64,000 nt of DNA from NCBI RefSeq assembly GCF_016086655.4, contig NC_052135.2, forward strand, positions 71,955,702 to 72,019,701. Reading direction: 5' to 3'. Under the pieces are notes generated by a model. It saw only the letters and a program-made list of their open reading frames with translations. It did not search any database and had not been told where the DNA came from. The DNA comes from Lepeophtheirus salmonis. Its lineage: Eukaryota; Arthropoda; Copepoda; Siphonostomatoida; Caligidae. The position numbers were made by a program, and so were the translations under genes. Within the stretch, counting starts at the first letter, position 1, and each line of letters starts with the position of its first letter. Positions 1 to 11,770 of this stretch are shown piece by piece.

Positions 1-150
1 TTCTGAGTCCAACAAGGACTTACAAAAATAACTCTGCAACAAATCTTTAAGATTACTCTTTGTCTTCTATGAGTACACACGAATGTTCAATCAGGGTTTG
101 AATATAATTGAAAATAGTGGAAAAGCAAGTTCACTTCTTAGGAGTTTAGG
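1..150 (+). repeat. Dispersed repeat R1, partial copy cut by window edge
   Basis: The first 150 bases repeat, with substitutions, the stretch at about 1370-1510. Both have 'tctgagtccaacaagg', then 'tttgtctt.tatgag.acacac' and 'ttcactt'. It is the 3' half of a dispersed family with other copies near 1.2, 2.8, 4.9, 24.9 and 54.3 kb. The element class is unknown and no coding capacity is visible. Confidence 0.7.
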
Positions 151-1179
151 CCAGGATACAAATATATTAATATTTACATCGTTAATAATGACAACAGTCA
201 AGGGAAAGAAAGTTCTTTCTATGGATTACAATTTTTTTTTAAAAAGACGGGCCTGAAAAGGTTCATGAGTAACTGTCAAAAGAGTTGTATATCTTTCATT
301 TACGAGTGCTGCCATATTCACATTGAGGTAGGAAAATTTTCAGAACACCATCGTTTAATAATAACATTTTTTATTTCACAGTATTAATTATTAACTAACT
401 GGATCAAGTAATCTAAAAATAAAATCCCTCCAAAATGAGAAACCATATTATGTAAATATCTATGTATATGAAATAAATATATAAATCAATAATAGTACCA
501 TAATTTTTGGTTTTTCCTTCCCTTTTGCAAACAAACTAAAACAGAAAATGCATCAATATCGTGATTGCAAATTTTTAAGTTCATGTATGTTTTAATACTT
601 TATTCAACTTACATATACATCCATGTTTGTAGTGTACATAAGGTGTATCTATGAGTAGTTACTAGGAGTTGATTAAATTAAAGATGTGCAATCAAATTCA
701 TATATTTGTAGTTAAAAAAGTTATATTCTTTTATAAATTGGTAACATGGATACTGAATATATAAGTAAACAAAACTTTTATCTAAATAGTGAATTTGGTA
801 ATTGATTTTTGTGAAATTAAAGTAAATAAATACACTATACATATTTGATATACAAACAACTTATTTATATTTAAAAAATCTAAAAATATAGGTTAAGTAT
901 TATTAAATATAATCTCAACTCGAGTGAGATTTTTGTTTGGTGTTTATAATTTTCTAAATCTGTAAATAAAATTGTTTAATTCTTCAAAAAAAAACATGCA
1001 ATTTTATAAAGTATTTACTATACTCATGATTGCTCATAAATGAATGTGAGTAACTTTAGATTGTTTGATGGGACTTATCAATAAAAATTATTATGTTTAA
1101 TTACAAAAATCCTGTGTATTATAGGACAAATAATAATATTAAAAAAAAATGATCAAGGCAAACTTTGACAATTTAAAAT
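151..1179. other. AT-rich stretch without recognised features
   Basis: Long A and T runs and stops in every frame. No gene, RNA or repeat border could be supported here. Confidence 0.5.
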
Positions 1180-1512
1180 TATTTGGGGAGGATAGCAGCT
1201 ACAGTCAACTGTCACAAGGGAGGAGGAGGAGGAGAAGGAAATAAATTAGGATATTGACAATTTGAAGAATGTATTTTAGGAGAGCAGTTATAATTGGCTG
1301 TATCTTGGGAGAGGTATAAAAAAAAAAAAAAAGACATGACAAAAATTACTCCAATGTCCATCCTCAATTCTACTCTGAGTCCAACAGGGATTTACAATTA
1401 TAACTCCCCCACATATACTCCAGTTTACCCTTTGTCTTTTATGAGCACACACTAATGGTCAATCAGGTTTTAAATAAATTGAATTTAGTAGAAAATAAAG
1501 TTCACTACACAT
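1180..1512 (+). repeat. Dispersed repeat R1, fullest copy
   Basis: This copy runs from 'gatagcagctacagtcaac' through a GGA-rich tract (about 1217-1240), a second degenerate 'ggagagcagttataattgg' half and an A15-like run, to 'ttcactac'. The two halves of the front part resemble each other, so R1 contains an internal partial duplication. It matches the 4.83-5.10 kb copy on the same strand and the 24.84-25.17 kb copy on the opposite strand. It is non-coding, and its mechanism of spread is not visible. Confidence 0.7.
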
Positions 1513-2029
1513 GAATAAAAAAATTATGGCAACAGCACATGAAAAGAAAGTGATTCTTCAAATGAAGAATTCCATACAAAAAAGGGACATTTTAATAAAG
1601 CATAAGATTTGCATCCTCAATTATATTTATAGATAAACGATACAATAATAGAATTGTAGAATTAGAAGGGGAATATGTTGAAAAATAAAATAAATTCGGA
1701 AAAAAGTTTTGAATCTTTTTAGGTTGGAAACTTCTAAGACCACACTCGTATACTGGCAAGTGTGTTTTTGTTATTTAAAGCAGTTATCAGTACTATTTCT
1801 TTCTTTCAAAGAAAACAGATGTGTATAAAATAATCACTAGTGGTGTGCTCATATATAAAAATAAAGTAAGATAAATAATTTGTTAAAGAGTTATAAGCGA
1901 ACACCATGCGTCATATTTAAGTTTAAACTAAAGATTATTTCTAAACTTTATGAAAAACAAGTTTGTTAAGACAGTGAAAACAAAACTATGAGTATTTCCA
2001 CTGAATTTTAACTAAAATTGACTTTTTTT

Positions 2030-2332
2030 ATCCAATATGGCCTCCCTCAGCTTCAATGACGGCATACACATTCTTCCAGAATTCTGAAGATACCTTATGG
2101 AGGTATTCATTTCACAAGTCAGTCCATACAGCCTTGATGACAGACTGCAAAGATCTGAAAAAACCCATAAGGTTTGTTGCAGAGAGCTCCCTCGATCTTT
2201 GTCTAGATGGAATAATCAAATGGGTAAAGATCAGTGTAGCTGGGAGGCCACATGTTCTTGGACGCATTCAAAAAAGTTTGGTTCTGTACAACCTCTTTTC
2301 TTTGGGGTCGTCGTAAGGAAATATTTCTTACC
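2030..2332 (-). mobile_element. Tc1/mariner transposase C-terminal fragment
   Basis: On the minus strand this reads, with a few stops, as the last ~95 residues of a Tc1/mariner (DDE/D) transposase. Recognisable pieces are 'DLYPFDYSI.TKIEGALCNK', 'AVWTDL.NEYLHKVSSEFW' and the terminal 'VIEAEGGHI', in the order expected for the family C-terminus. The 'PDLNPxD' box is worn away, and the helix-turn-helix and first two catalytic Asp regions are absent. It is a dead fragment, read by comparison with remembered family consensus. Confidence 0.75.
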
Positions 2333-2734
2333 CTTTTTTTATTTTTTGCTCCCAAGTTACCTTTATTGATCTTTCAGAGCGTAACATCGCTCACATTTAT
2401 TTTATAAGTCATACTGCGAATTGTCATCACTGGGTTTCTAGCAAAGGCAGTGTTTGACACGCATTATATTGGCGTTTGTACTTACTGTTCTTTTCCAAAC
2501 TTGACAAGACTTTTTGGTGATTGTTTCTAGTACTTTAAATTCCTTTCTAATCACACACTCATTATAAATCTCGGTTAAGGTCTTCTGGCGCATAAGCATT
2601 TCTAGCAAAATAAATTCTTTTGTTAATCATTTTATCTTTTTTGAACAAAAAGCTAATATTAAAAAAATTGCAAATGATGATTAAAATATTACACATTTTT
2701 CTTTATGTGTAAACATAAATATGACGCATATTGT

Positions 2735-2925
2735 AAGTCCCTGTCAGACTCAAAGAAGCATTGAAGATTAACAAAGGAGCAATTCTTTCATTTTTTATTG
2801 CTTATTGCAGGGTTAACCTTTTATATATTTACTTCCTTTAATAGTTGCTTGCAGCTAATCTAATAAAACGTCATAACAGCTCTCCTCCAAAAAATTATTC
2901 AAAATGTTAAGTTTAACATATTAAT
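2735..2925 (-). repeat. Dispersed repeat R1, reverse copy
   Basis: Contains 'taataaaacgtcataacag' and 'ctctcctccaaaaaattattc', the reverse complement of the R1 front part. The same 'ctaataaaacgtc' block recurs at 54.3 kb. Confidence 0.55.
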
Positions 2926-3830
2926 TACATGTTTTTTTATTTAACAAACTTAAAATATTATTTAAAACTCTCTATAAATATATTATTTTCATGGATGAAT
3001 AGGTAGCTTGAACTAATAATCTATGACATGCAATGGAAGGTAATGTTTGCTCACTTTGTTTTTTATTTATTTTTGAACAATTGTATTATTATTATTGTGT
3101 TGAAATAAAAATCAATACAATTAGTATCTATAAATAAGTATTTGTGAAATTTTACACTTTAAATATTAATAGTTTGAAATGACTGAAGCATGCACTTATC
3201 GGATTGATTATTTATTCATCTCCTCTTCAGTATAAACAAACTTGCAGTGTGAGTAAATAACTATTTATTATGTAATGGATTACTTTTGATATAACTCCTA
3301 AATTTGCATCTTTTTTTTTTGCCAAAACGGTGTGTTTTTAACTAATTTGCTGTCAGGGAACATGAAAATCACTTTTATTACTCAAAAAAACAGTGTTTTT
3401 TTGCATAAATATAGTTTTTGAGAACATCAACGTGGGTTAGTGTTATTTTTTGTATGAAAAATATAAATAGAGAAAAAAAGTATTCAACCTAGTTTGTAGC
3501 TAAACTTTAAAAATTTAAAAATTTAAAAAATATTATTTTTCAGATTTGCCTCATAGTATAAAATTGAAATTTTTCTTTTAATTTCAAATAAGCCCTTTTT
3601 ATCACAATGGTAATAAAGATAATGGGAAATAATATGATATGCTGAAAAAAATTAACCAAAATTGTATGTGGTCCCCCTGACATTTTTATTACCTGATAAA
3701 TATTCGGTAGTAAACAATCTATAATACGAATTTGTATTTCTCATCGATGTAGAGGGAGTTTAGAATTATAATTACTTGAGGGACATTATCATCGAGCCAC
3801 AAAAGGCAGTTTAGATTTTTTTGCTTCACT
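2926..3830. other. AT-rich stretch without recognised features
   Basis: Poly-T and poly-A tracts and short AT-rich direct repeats only. No coding frame or repeat partner in the window was recognised. Confidence 0.5.
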
Positions 3831-3833
3831 GCA

Positions 3834-3970
3834 TTAATTTCCACTTTTTGCTTTTGATATAAACCATTTACGTATTTTGCGGAACTTGGCCAGATAATGT
3901 TCTGACATTGAAGGCCCTAAGGAAAGAGAACCAAATAACTTATGCTCATCTTGTTCTCCAATATTTAATC
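3834..3970 (-). CDS. Possible terminal exon of an unrecognised gene
   Basis: On the minus strand a T-rich tract ending in 'tttttcatttgcag' is followed by 45 clean codons and a stop. The peptide has an acidic start ('NIGEQDEHKLFG') and a basic end ('RKIRKWFISKAKSGN'). Local GC is higher than in the surroundings. No matching upstream exon, start or poly(A) signal was identified, and the protein is not recognised. It may instead be part of a mobile element, because a Gypsy fragment follows within 120 bases. Confidence 0.25.
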
Positions 3971-4085
3971 CTGCAAATGAAAAATACATGGAAATATCTG
4001 TTTCGTACATTAAGTGCTTCACAACCAGGAGTTTTAATATTGAAATTTAAATTATACCTGTATAGCTAGAATATCATATCAAGCT

Positions 4086-4662
4086 GTGAAATCAGTAATT
4101 ATAAAAAATATGAATCCTAAACAACTCCTTCATTCCTTTCCAACAAGATTATTCTCCAAACAGTGGGATCTTCTCTACATAGATGAAATTACTAACATAT
4201 TAGTTTATAACGGTTATCGTATTGTAGTTCCCTCTTCAAGCCGCCGTCAAAAAATCCACGGAGAGCTCCATACTTCACAGCAAGGCATTCACAGAACTTG
4301 AAAAAAGAGCTAAAGCTTTATATTATTGCCCTGGAATGTCAAATGAAATGAAACAGTTAATGCCTAGCTGTAATTTATGCTTAAAGCTAGGCCCTTCATT
4401 ACCTTTAGAATCATTGAAAAATCTTTAGCATCAAGGCCCTTTGAATCCATGACTTCAGGACGAATGTAGGTCAACAGGAAAACATATATCTTCGTCGTGG
4501 ACTGCTATTCAGAGTAACCCCTCATAACTAAGTTACGAAAGACTTTAACTAAGTCTATTACTGATGTAATGTTGACGTTGTTTAAAGATGTGGGGCTTCC
4601 AATGCATATTCGAACGGACGGTTGACCACAATTCCTTACGAAATATATTTTTTTTTTGTCAA
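4086..4662 (+). mobile_element. Ty3/Gypsy-type integrase fragment
   Basis: A + strand relic of a retrotransposon integrase. Residues from 'RIVVPSSSRRQKI' into 'ELHTSQQGIHRT' match the H2C2 zinc-binding N-terminal region. After one frameshift come 'KALYYCPGMSNEMKQLM' and the paired cysteines 'CNLCLK'. The catalytic core follows with 'VVDCYSE.P' (first Asp) and 'IRTDG.PQF' (second Asp); the third acidic residue is not reached. Stops and a frameshift show it is dead. No LTRs, protease, RT or gag were found next to it. Family placement rests on the H2C2 plus D..D architecture. Confidence 0.75.
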
Positions 4663-4829
4663 ACTCTTTTTATTATTCTTTTATTTTTGGGGAGATTACA
4701 AGTTATTGTATTCAAATAATTAGTCAGTAGTTAAGTGTGAGTGTGCCCCTGAAGAACCGAGAGAATTTCTTGTTGATATATCTTTAGAGATAAAAATTGT
4801 GAGTAATTTTGGGATTTAAATAACAAAAT

Positions 4830-5098
4830 ATGGTAATACTGACAATTTGAAGAATGTTATGGAGAATAGCTAAATAGATGTCATGACGTTTCATTAGATC
4901 AGCTACAGACTACTGTGACATGGGAGGAGGGGGAAAAGGAAAGGAAATAAACTAAGACAATGATAATAATTTATCCTATGTCGATCAACAAATTATCAAG
5001 GTTAATCTTTGTTTTTAATAGCACACGAATGTTAAATGATGTTTTAATATTATTTAAATAGAAAGGAAAGATCACTGCTCAGGAGTTAAATAATAAAA
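4830..5098 (+). repeat. Dispersed repeat R1 copy
   Basis: Shares 'gacaatttgaagaatgt', 'gctacagactactgt', 'gggaggaggggg' and 'cacacgaatgtt' with the copies at 1.2-1.5 kb, in the same order and orientation. It ends in 'actgctcaggagtta', the same end that opens the reverse copy at 24.84 kb. Confidence 0.7.
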
Positions 5099-5774
5099 AC
5101 AACTGCTAAGGAAAAAAAAAATCATTTTTTATATTACCAATTCCAAAAACAAAGGCAAAAATAAACAAGATTTACATCAATAATTTTTCTAAATTATGAT
5201 AAAAATTTTGTATTTAACAAATGCCTAGTTGGTCAATTCCTGGTACTACCACAATAAATACTTTTAGATAGTATATATAAAATTTTTATCTCTAAAGACA
5301 AAACAACCATAACTTTTTTGCTTTTTCTTTTCGTGTTTTTTTTTGATAAAAACAATCAGAAATACAAGGTCTGAATACAAGGGCAATAATTTGTTCACTA
5401 GTGTAATTTTTTACACGCTGTTATTTCGAGATAAGTGTAGACAATTCATTATGAAAACAATAGCCATCCATAAATTTAGTTGTATATAAATGTAACTCGA
5501 GAAAATGTACAATAAATATAACTTATCAAAGATTTATATATACATATAATACTTAATCGCATTTCGCATACTACTTTAAAGCATGATACATTAACAAATG
5601 TGGTGAGTCAATATTAAACAATCTGAAACCGAAATTAAGAAAATGAAAAATCCAAATTTTATATATTTTTTTTATTTACAAATAAAAAGTGGGGACCTAA
5701 AAAATATTCAGGCATGATTGACTTTAAAGAAATAATTCTTACGGAATAAAGGAAAACCAAAACACAACCAAATT
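5099..5774. other. AT-rich stretch without recognised features
   Basis: Nothing beyond homopolymer-rich sequence could be supported. Confidence 0.5.
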
Positions 5775-6050
5775 GTGATGTGTTTAAATACTACATTTTT
5801 TAATCAATATGTCCTCTACAAGGAACGTTTTCGACACTACGCCAAAGAGATTGCCAGTTCTGGACAATGAAGAAAGTGTCAATGGCGTACCACACAGTCT
5901 TGATGGTAGCTCAGAGTGAATACAAATTTGTATGAGAGGTCCAGCAGACATTCTTTTCCCAAACGCCTGAAATTCTAAATTCAATAGATTTGGATTCAAT
6001 TCCTGCTTCCTATAAAATATGTTTGATGACGTCATTTATAATCCATAAAT
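5775..6050 (-). mobile_element. Tc1/mariner transposase C-terminal fragment
   Basis: The minus strand reads as a decayed C-terminus with 'TVWYAIDTFFIVQNWQSLWR' followed by 'CRGHID', the counterpart of the 'AW...W..R...EA.GGHIE' end of the family. It is a different copy from that at 2.0-2.3 kb but of similar extent. Upstream domains and terminal inverted repeats were not found. Confidence 0.55.
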
Positions 6051-6351
6051 ACTATAAATCAACCATGCCCGTCTCACATCTATCACTAGTCATCACTAAT
6101 TTCTAAAGTCGACTACACAGTGTTCAACTTTCCTTTTATAACGATACAAAAAACTGCTAACTAGTTGATAAATATCAGCCGCATGACGTCACTAAATATC
6201 CCCCTTGAATGGAATGAATTTACTGGAAAACACATTACCTATCACCAATAAATATGTATCTAAAATTTATCAAACAGATAATTCTTAATTGAAACAGTTG
6301 TTATTATAATTAAGTCAGACGTTTTAAGCCAAAGAAAGCAATGTTATAACA

Positions 6352-6880
6352 ATGTCATTTTTCAATCTGCAAATTCTATGCTACGTTGTGGAAGATGTTG
6401 AAGATCCTGCTAATATACCACAGACAGTTCCTTTGGATGGTTACTTAATAAGACTTAAATTTAAAGGCGTCAAGCTGCAGTGTCAAAACTGTTATGGTCA
6501 TGGACATAAAAAACATGGTTGTAATAATGCTGAACGAATATTCTGGAATATAGAGGAAAATTTTTTCACAAATTTTTTCTAGCGATAGTAAAAAAACTGA
6601 CTCTCCGTCAAATCCATCTCTTATTTTAGAATGAGAAGCTCTTCAAGAATAAAGTATCTCTGACGCTGATAATACTAATGAATCAAGTAAAATCTTATCA
6701 GCCAATGTAGTTGGATTGGATGTTGAAACTTCTGATGAAATCGTTTGGATGACTGAAGTAAAAAATATTATTGAAAATATTGATGTGTACGTCAATGAAC
6801 AATCAAATCATGAAGATATGGAAACTGAGAAAAAAAGCAGCGTTCCTTCAGAAGTTAACCCATTAACGACTAGTGTGTAA
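6352..6880 (+). mobile_element. LINE ORF1-like zinc-knuckle protein, decayed
   Basis: The first 76 codons are open and contain a CCHC zinc knuckle, 'CQNCYGHGHKKHGC' (C-x2-C-x4-H-x4-C), preceded by 'TVPLDGYLIRLKFKGVKLQ'. After a frameshift near 6575 the reading continues as a Ser/Asp/Glu-rich tail ('SSDSKKTDSPSNPSLI', 'ADNTNESSKILSAN') with two stops, and ends at TAA 6878-6880. Zinc-knuckle ORF1 proteins bind element RNA in many LINEs. Because a LINE ORF2 relic lies downstream on the same strand, this is probably the ORF1 of that element or of a relative; the link is inference. A retroviral-type gag is the alternative. Confidence 0.6.
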
Positions 6881-8500
6881 ATATTATCACAGTACATGTT
6901 TTTATGTTTGCATTCATATTAACTGATAGTTGCAAGACAATTCTTAATAAACTTATATAGACAATGTAATTCGTATACTTCTTTATTGTTTTTATTTTAA
7001 ACACTTGACAAAAAAATCACGCATTTAATTTTCATACCATTATTGAGGTGCAACTTCAAACAACAAAAATGGGTCATGGATTCTTGTGGAAGGTAATTGG
7101 TTCTATTTGAAAATTTGAAAAACATTTTACCCAAACGAAAAAAAAACCCCTCTATTTTGGAGACTAGTATTTATTAATGTAATTCAACACAAGAGTAAAA
7201 TTAATTTATTCTTCTTGATTTTATACTTTCACTTTTGCGTGATTATATGAACACACAAGGCATATATCAGTAAATATATTTTATTTATGAAGGAAAAAAG
7301 TCTTACTCTGACGAAAATTCTGGATACTTTACTAGTTAATGATGATGTTCAGTATGATAAATTTATTGAACCACATGATCCGAAGTAAAAATTAGTCGGT
7401 GCTTCAACTGTTTTTGGCCAGCATCCTACTGGTAAAGTAAGATATGTTCGAAACAGCAAAATAAATTTATGGAAATTGACGTGCCATCAGGAATCAAAGA
7501 GTATAACAAGTCAGTGGGAGAAAGAGATAGAATAGATCAAAATATTAATTGTTAAAGAATTGGAATTAGAGGAAAGAAATGGTGGTGAACTTTATTCACT
7601 TGGATGATAGAAGCCTCCATCGAAAATGAATAGATTATAGGAAGCAAAAAAGAATTAAACAAAAAGCCAATTAGAATCTGTTGATCTGTTGCAGTGAGTT
7701 ACTTAAGAAGATACCAATGTAATGAAAAAAGGTATGAGAGAAAATCTACATCTGTAACAGAAGAAAATGATTTTAGATTTGACAATGTTAGCCATGTTGT
7801 TTAAAAAGTCGGAGAAGGTGTCAGGGACAATTTTGTAAAAAAACAGTTCCAACAGGATTTTCTTTATGTTGTTTGAGCCTCTGTATATAATGCTTTCTTC
7901 TATTTAATCAAAAATAAATATTTATTTTACCAAAGTTGCTAAAAAGAATAAATGTGTTGAGAATAAATTTTGTACCTTAATATGCCTAGTGTAATCATAT
8001 GAACACGGTGTGGTTCTGCAAATCTGCAAAACCAGTTCTGAAAATTAAAAAAAAATATAGATATATTTATAAATTAGCTCCATGTGAGGATATAAAAAAA
8101 TTTCACCGATTTTTGAAAGAAAAAAAAATCCTTTCACTAAGAGATACCAATGCCCTGGAGTCCTCCTCAGTAGATACAGTTAAGATAATTGATAAGTCAT
8201 TGTGTGCTCAAACAAACGGCGAAGTAGTTTAGTCTTTTCAAAAGACGAGAGTTCCACTTTTAATAATTGTAATCAAAAAAAAAAAAAAATTGCTGCTAAA
8301 TCCAGATCTTATTCTACTTTCAAAGACAAGGAATTGTTCGGCTTCTAAAAGATTCCACGAATTCGGGTCTTCCACCGCAGAAATGTCCAAATAAAATTCC
8401 AATAAGTTAGGTTTTATTTTTAGTTTTTATATTTTAAGACCTCAATGCCTTTTTAATATCAATCAAGTATATATGATTTTTACAAACTACCCCTTTCTAG
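6881..8500 (+). other. Stretch between LINE ORF1 and ORF2 with unassigned coding-like pieces
   Basis: Two fragments look protein-derived but were not recognised. One, at about 7287-7560, contains 'KILDTLLVNDDVQYDKF' and, after stops, 'LVGASTVFGQHPTGKV'. The other, 7999-8232, is an open 77-codon Lys-rich frame with 'KKFHRFLKEKKILSLRDTNA'. They may be remains of the LINE's ORF1/ORF2 junction or of another insertion. Confidence 0.35.
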
Positions 8501-8599
8501 AGATCAAAAAATAAATATAGGAGTGAATAAAGTAATCTTGCTAAATACGAGATGTGGTTCTGCCTTTTGTCTCGAAGTCAATCAATAACCCAAAGTGTA

Positions 8600-11385
8600 A
8601 AAAGGAATTACCAAACTCAAGTGAGGTGCATAAAATATTCATCCCGACAATAAGTGGGAATTTTACATATTAAATATTTATGGACCTATGGTTAAGTGCC
8701 TTCTTTTATGTCATTATCAATATGTGCAAAAACGACATTTATCGTCTCTTGATTATTGGTGATCTAAATGTAGATTTGTATTATTCAAAAACTCATTAGA
8801 TAAATCTTGGAGTTCTGTCTAAACTCATCTTAGAGCTACTCTTCACAGAACGATTTGGCACTTGCTCGATCCTCTAAATTCAAAAAGAAAATAAATGTAG
8901 GCTATTGCCCTCATCCTTAATCAGATCACAAAATGATGGACATCGATATTGAGCATAATCAGACTAAAAATTGAAGACAAATTTTGTATCAAAATACTGC
9001 AAACACGAGTATTTCTGATTTATAACCCTTCTTTTCAACCCAAAAAGATCGCTTATTTATTGTTTTACACAGTTAGATCCAACATACTCTTAGGAAAAAT
9101 AGGAAAACTTCCATGTTCCAAAAGGAGTTTGAACATGTTTTAGATAATGGTTTTTTCTTTTTACGAACAATTACAAAAGATACTGCAAACCAATTTTGAA
9201 CCACAGCGATAGCTGAGACAGAATACAAAGTACAAACCATGTTGGAAACTAATCCATCAAAATACTTACAAATTTGGTCTGAAAAGATTGATCGACTACA
9301 ATTATCAAGAAAATTATTGAAAGTGACCAAACATCACTGACCCAAAAGTAATTTTAAAAACTTATCATGCGCGCTTCCAAAGGCTTATTGGTGGTGATAG
9401 AGCTAATTTTCCTCAATCCTAATCAGGAACGCATACAATTTTACTGAATATCTCATTTCCAAATAAAAAAAACATTTTAATGGTAATGAAGCTTCTGGAA
9501 CACATGGTAAGGGTAGAAAAATTTTCCCCAATGCGTGGATGAGGAAGTTCAATACTTCGCCCAACTGGGAAATTCCATGAAAATATATGGGAAGCTTCCG
9601 AAATCAGTTACTAAAGGCCGGATTGCTCTTACTCCTAAGAAAAGTTTGGCAACGGACATTAATATTTGGAGACTCATTACAGTGCTCAATGAGGTGTTTT
9701 TGGTGTTCTCGCAACTGAAATCGAACCAATTTTTTAAATTCCAAAATATAAAGGGATCAAAAAGGTTTCCTCAAGGGAAGAAATGATTTTTGGTCAATTA
9801 AAAGACTGTACAATCCACCATTGATATTTTGCAGAAAAGGGAAACTTTTGGAGTTTCTATTTGCTTTTGACTTTAGCAAGTCTTTTATTTCAATTGTACA
9901 TGATCATGTTATGAACAGAGTAAAAAAACCTTCCTAATAGATACTTTGATCCTGTCAGAGCTCTTCTCTTTTATTGAGCATCAGTAGTATTTATGGGTGA
10001 TAGGAAGAGTTAACCTATCTATAGCTTTGAAAAAAAGTTGTCAGTCAAGCTATTTTTCAGCTCCCTTTATTTTAAAAAAGTTTAAAGGTTTTGGAGTAGA
10101 TTTTGGGAACTCAAAACATATAATTGATATGTATGCCGATGACGTCATGATAATGTTAAAAGACAATTCTGAAAGACAATTAACCAAACAGATTGAAATT
10201 GTTATGGGCTAAATCAAAAAATATGAACAGAGATCCGGTTTTAAAATCAACAATAAAAAAACCACGATTCCCCTATTGGCTAATGAAATCCGGATAAAAA
10301 TTATCATATTGCAGATTGGGATCGGATGGGACAGAAACAGTGCCTCTGTTTCGAACTGGACGTTTCTGCATAATTATGTTAATTCAGCAATCTATTCTAG
10401 GGGAAAATTTAATCTTCATAAGAGAATCGATCTGTATAACTTCTTAATAATTCCTCATACAACTTTCAAAGCAAAAGCTATTCCCTGGCTCTGGCTGAGA
10501 AAGCAACTGGAATTGAATCTAGCTGGCTCAATCGATTGTTTTATAGATTTTATTTATCTTTAATCAAAAGACCTAAATCTCTTATTGGAGGAAAACTATG
10601 TCTACTCACCAGAATAATCCCTCAAATATACCAAAAAGTTGTTTTGATCTTACGCAACATCTGAACGTTGAGTGGCGATCTCTTATCTCATGAAGTCTTT
10701 GTTACACTTGGCTTATGCTTGGAACAAATATCATAAATAATCATCTGGTATTTTTTTAAATCTATTTTTAGCAGCTATTCGAAGGATTTTATGGAAGGAA
10801 TGCCGTATTTTTCATTGTCCTCGATCATTGACGTGGTGAGATAAAATTGCATAAGGAAGTTTATTTAGTATATACCTTGTAGAAGGCAGAAAATTGGAGT
10901 GGATGGCTTTATCAAATATTATTTGTCCAATTCAGTATTTAGGCTACAACTCAATATTCAACTATGGTAATTTTTTTACCCATTCTTGAAAGTCGCAGAA
11001 TTTTATTTAATGCCCATTTCATGACATTTGAGAATGTGTTTCAAATCAAATTTTAAGGAAGATGCAGAACAAATATGCAACAAGTTTGAAAAGATTAAAA
11101 CCTACTGATATCGTAGAAAAAGAGAATCAAGACCTTTATTTCGAAAATTAATCATGGAAAAAGGTCTATTTCTCAATCTCAAATCTCCACAGAATGTCTA
11201 TTTTCTAATGCTCCTTGCAAAGATTGTGGGAAATTATTTAATACAGCAATACATGCACTTCCCTGCTCTTTCCATTATGAAGAAATTTATTTCTATTATC
11301 ATATCTGTACAACGGGATAAATTCGTAACTCCACTGCTATTACTCAGGTTAACATCAAATGCCCCTAATTCTCCAACATAGACAC
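8600..11385 (+). mobile_element. LINE ORF2 relic: endonuclease, reverse transcriptase, C-terminal domain
   Basis: A decayed non-LTR retrotransposon ORF2 on the + strand, read across several frames. About 8650-8900 gives an AP-endonuclease-like part ('WEFYILNIYGPM', then 'LIIGDLNVDL'). About 9560-9700 gives 'KGRIALTPKKS' and 'NIWRLITVLNE', and 9850-9910 'LEFLFAFDFSKSFI', matching RT fingers/palm. The YADDV catalytic box is at 10132-10146, followed by 'SGFKINNKKT' at about 10230. About 10350-10700 matches the connection region ('KFNLHKRIDLYNFLI', 'LIKRPKSLIGGKLCLLTRII'). A Cys/His-rich end ('CKDCGKLFNTAIHALPC') lies near 11210. Frameshifts and stops make it inactive. Placement as an L1/Tx1-like LINE is tentative. 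Confidence 0.8.
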
Positions 11386-11394
11386 TTTTCTTCA

Positions 11395-11521
11395 TACTTA
11401 TACTTAATCAGTGCAAGTCCATCTTAACAATGAAAGCAGGTACATAAAATTAACCAAATTTCTTTAGCAAAGTAACATAGCTTCATTGGTAAGATGGACT
11501 TGCACTGATTTAGTATAAGTA
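11395..11521. repeat. 43-bp near-perfect inverted repeat with 42-nt spacer
   Basis: The left arm 11395-11437 and right arm 11480-11521 are reverse complements apart from two mismatches and one single-base indel. Both contain 'cagtgcaagtccatctta' or its complement. The right arm is also the start of repeat R3, so the left arm may be an inverted copy of that end. It would fold into a long hairpin if transcribed. No coding content. Confidence 0.85.
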
Positions 11522-11770
11522 AACATTATATGTAGTATTAAATTTACTCTATCTGACTAAGGAATCTTTTTGTAAAATCCATAAACAGAAAATATATTTC
11601 TTTCTCTAGGAATCGCCTGGATGCGAATGCACATTGAATTCAAGAGAATAACTTTTCCCAAGCGCGTTGTCCATGAGCTACAACGATTCCATCATTTTTT
11701 GAGATTTGATAGTGTTGTTCTGTTGGTGCTCTTATTTTACATGTTTATATCTGAAACTTTTTTTTATGAA
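11480..11770 (+). repeat. Dispersed repeat R3, copy 1
   Basis: Matches 29605-29790 in order: 'ttgcac.ga.ttagtat.agt', 'gtattaaatttactctatctg', 'aggaa.c', 'tgcacattgaattcaag', 'aacttttccca' and 'gttctgttgg'. It is non-coding and its family is unknown. Confidence 0.65.

Noticed and set aside
1212..1240. GGA-rich tract as a regulatory site
   Set aside because: The purine tract is an internal part of repeat R1 and recurs in the 4.9 kb copy.
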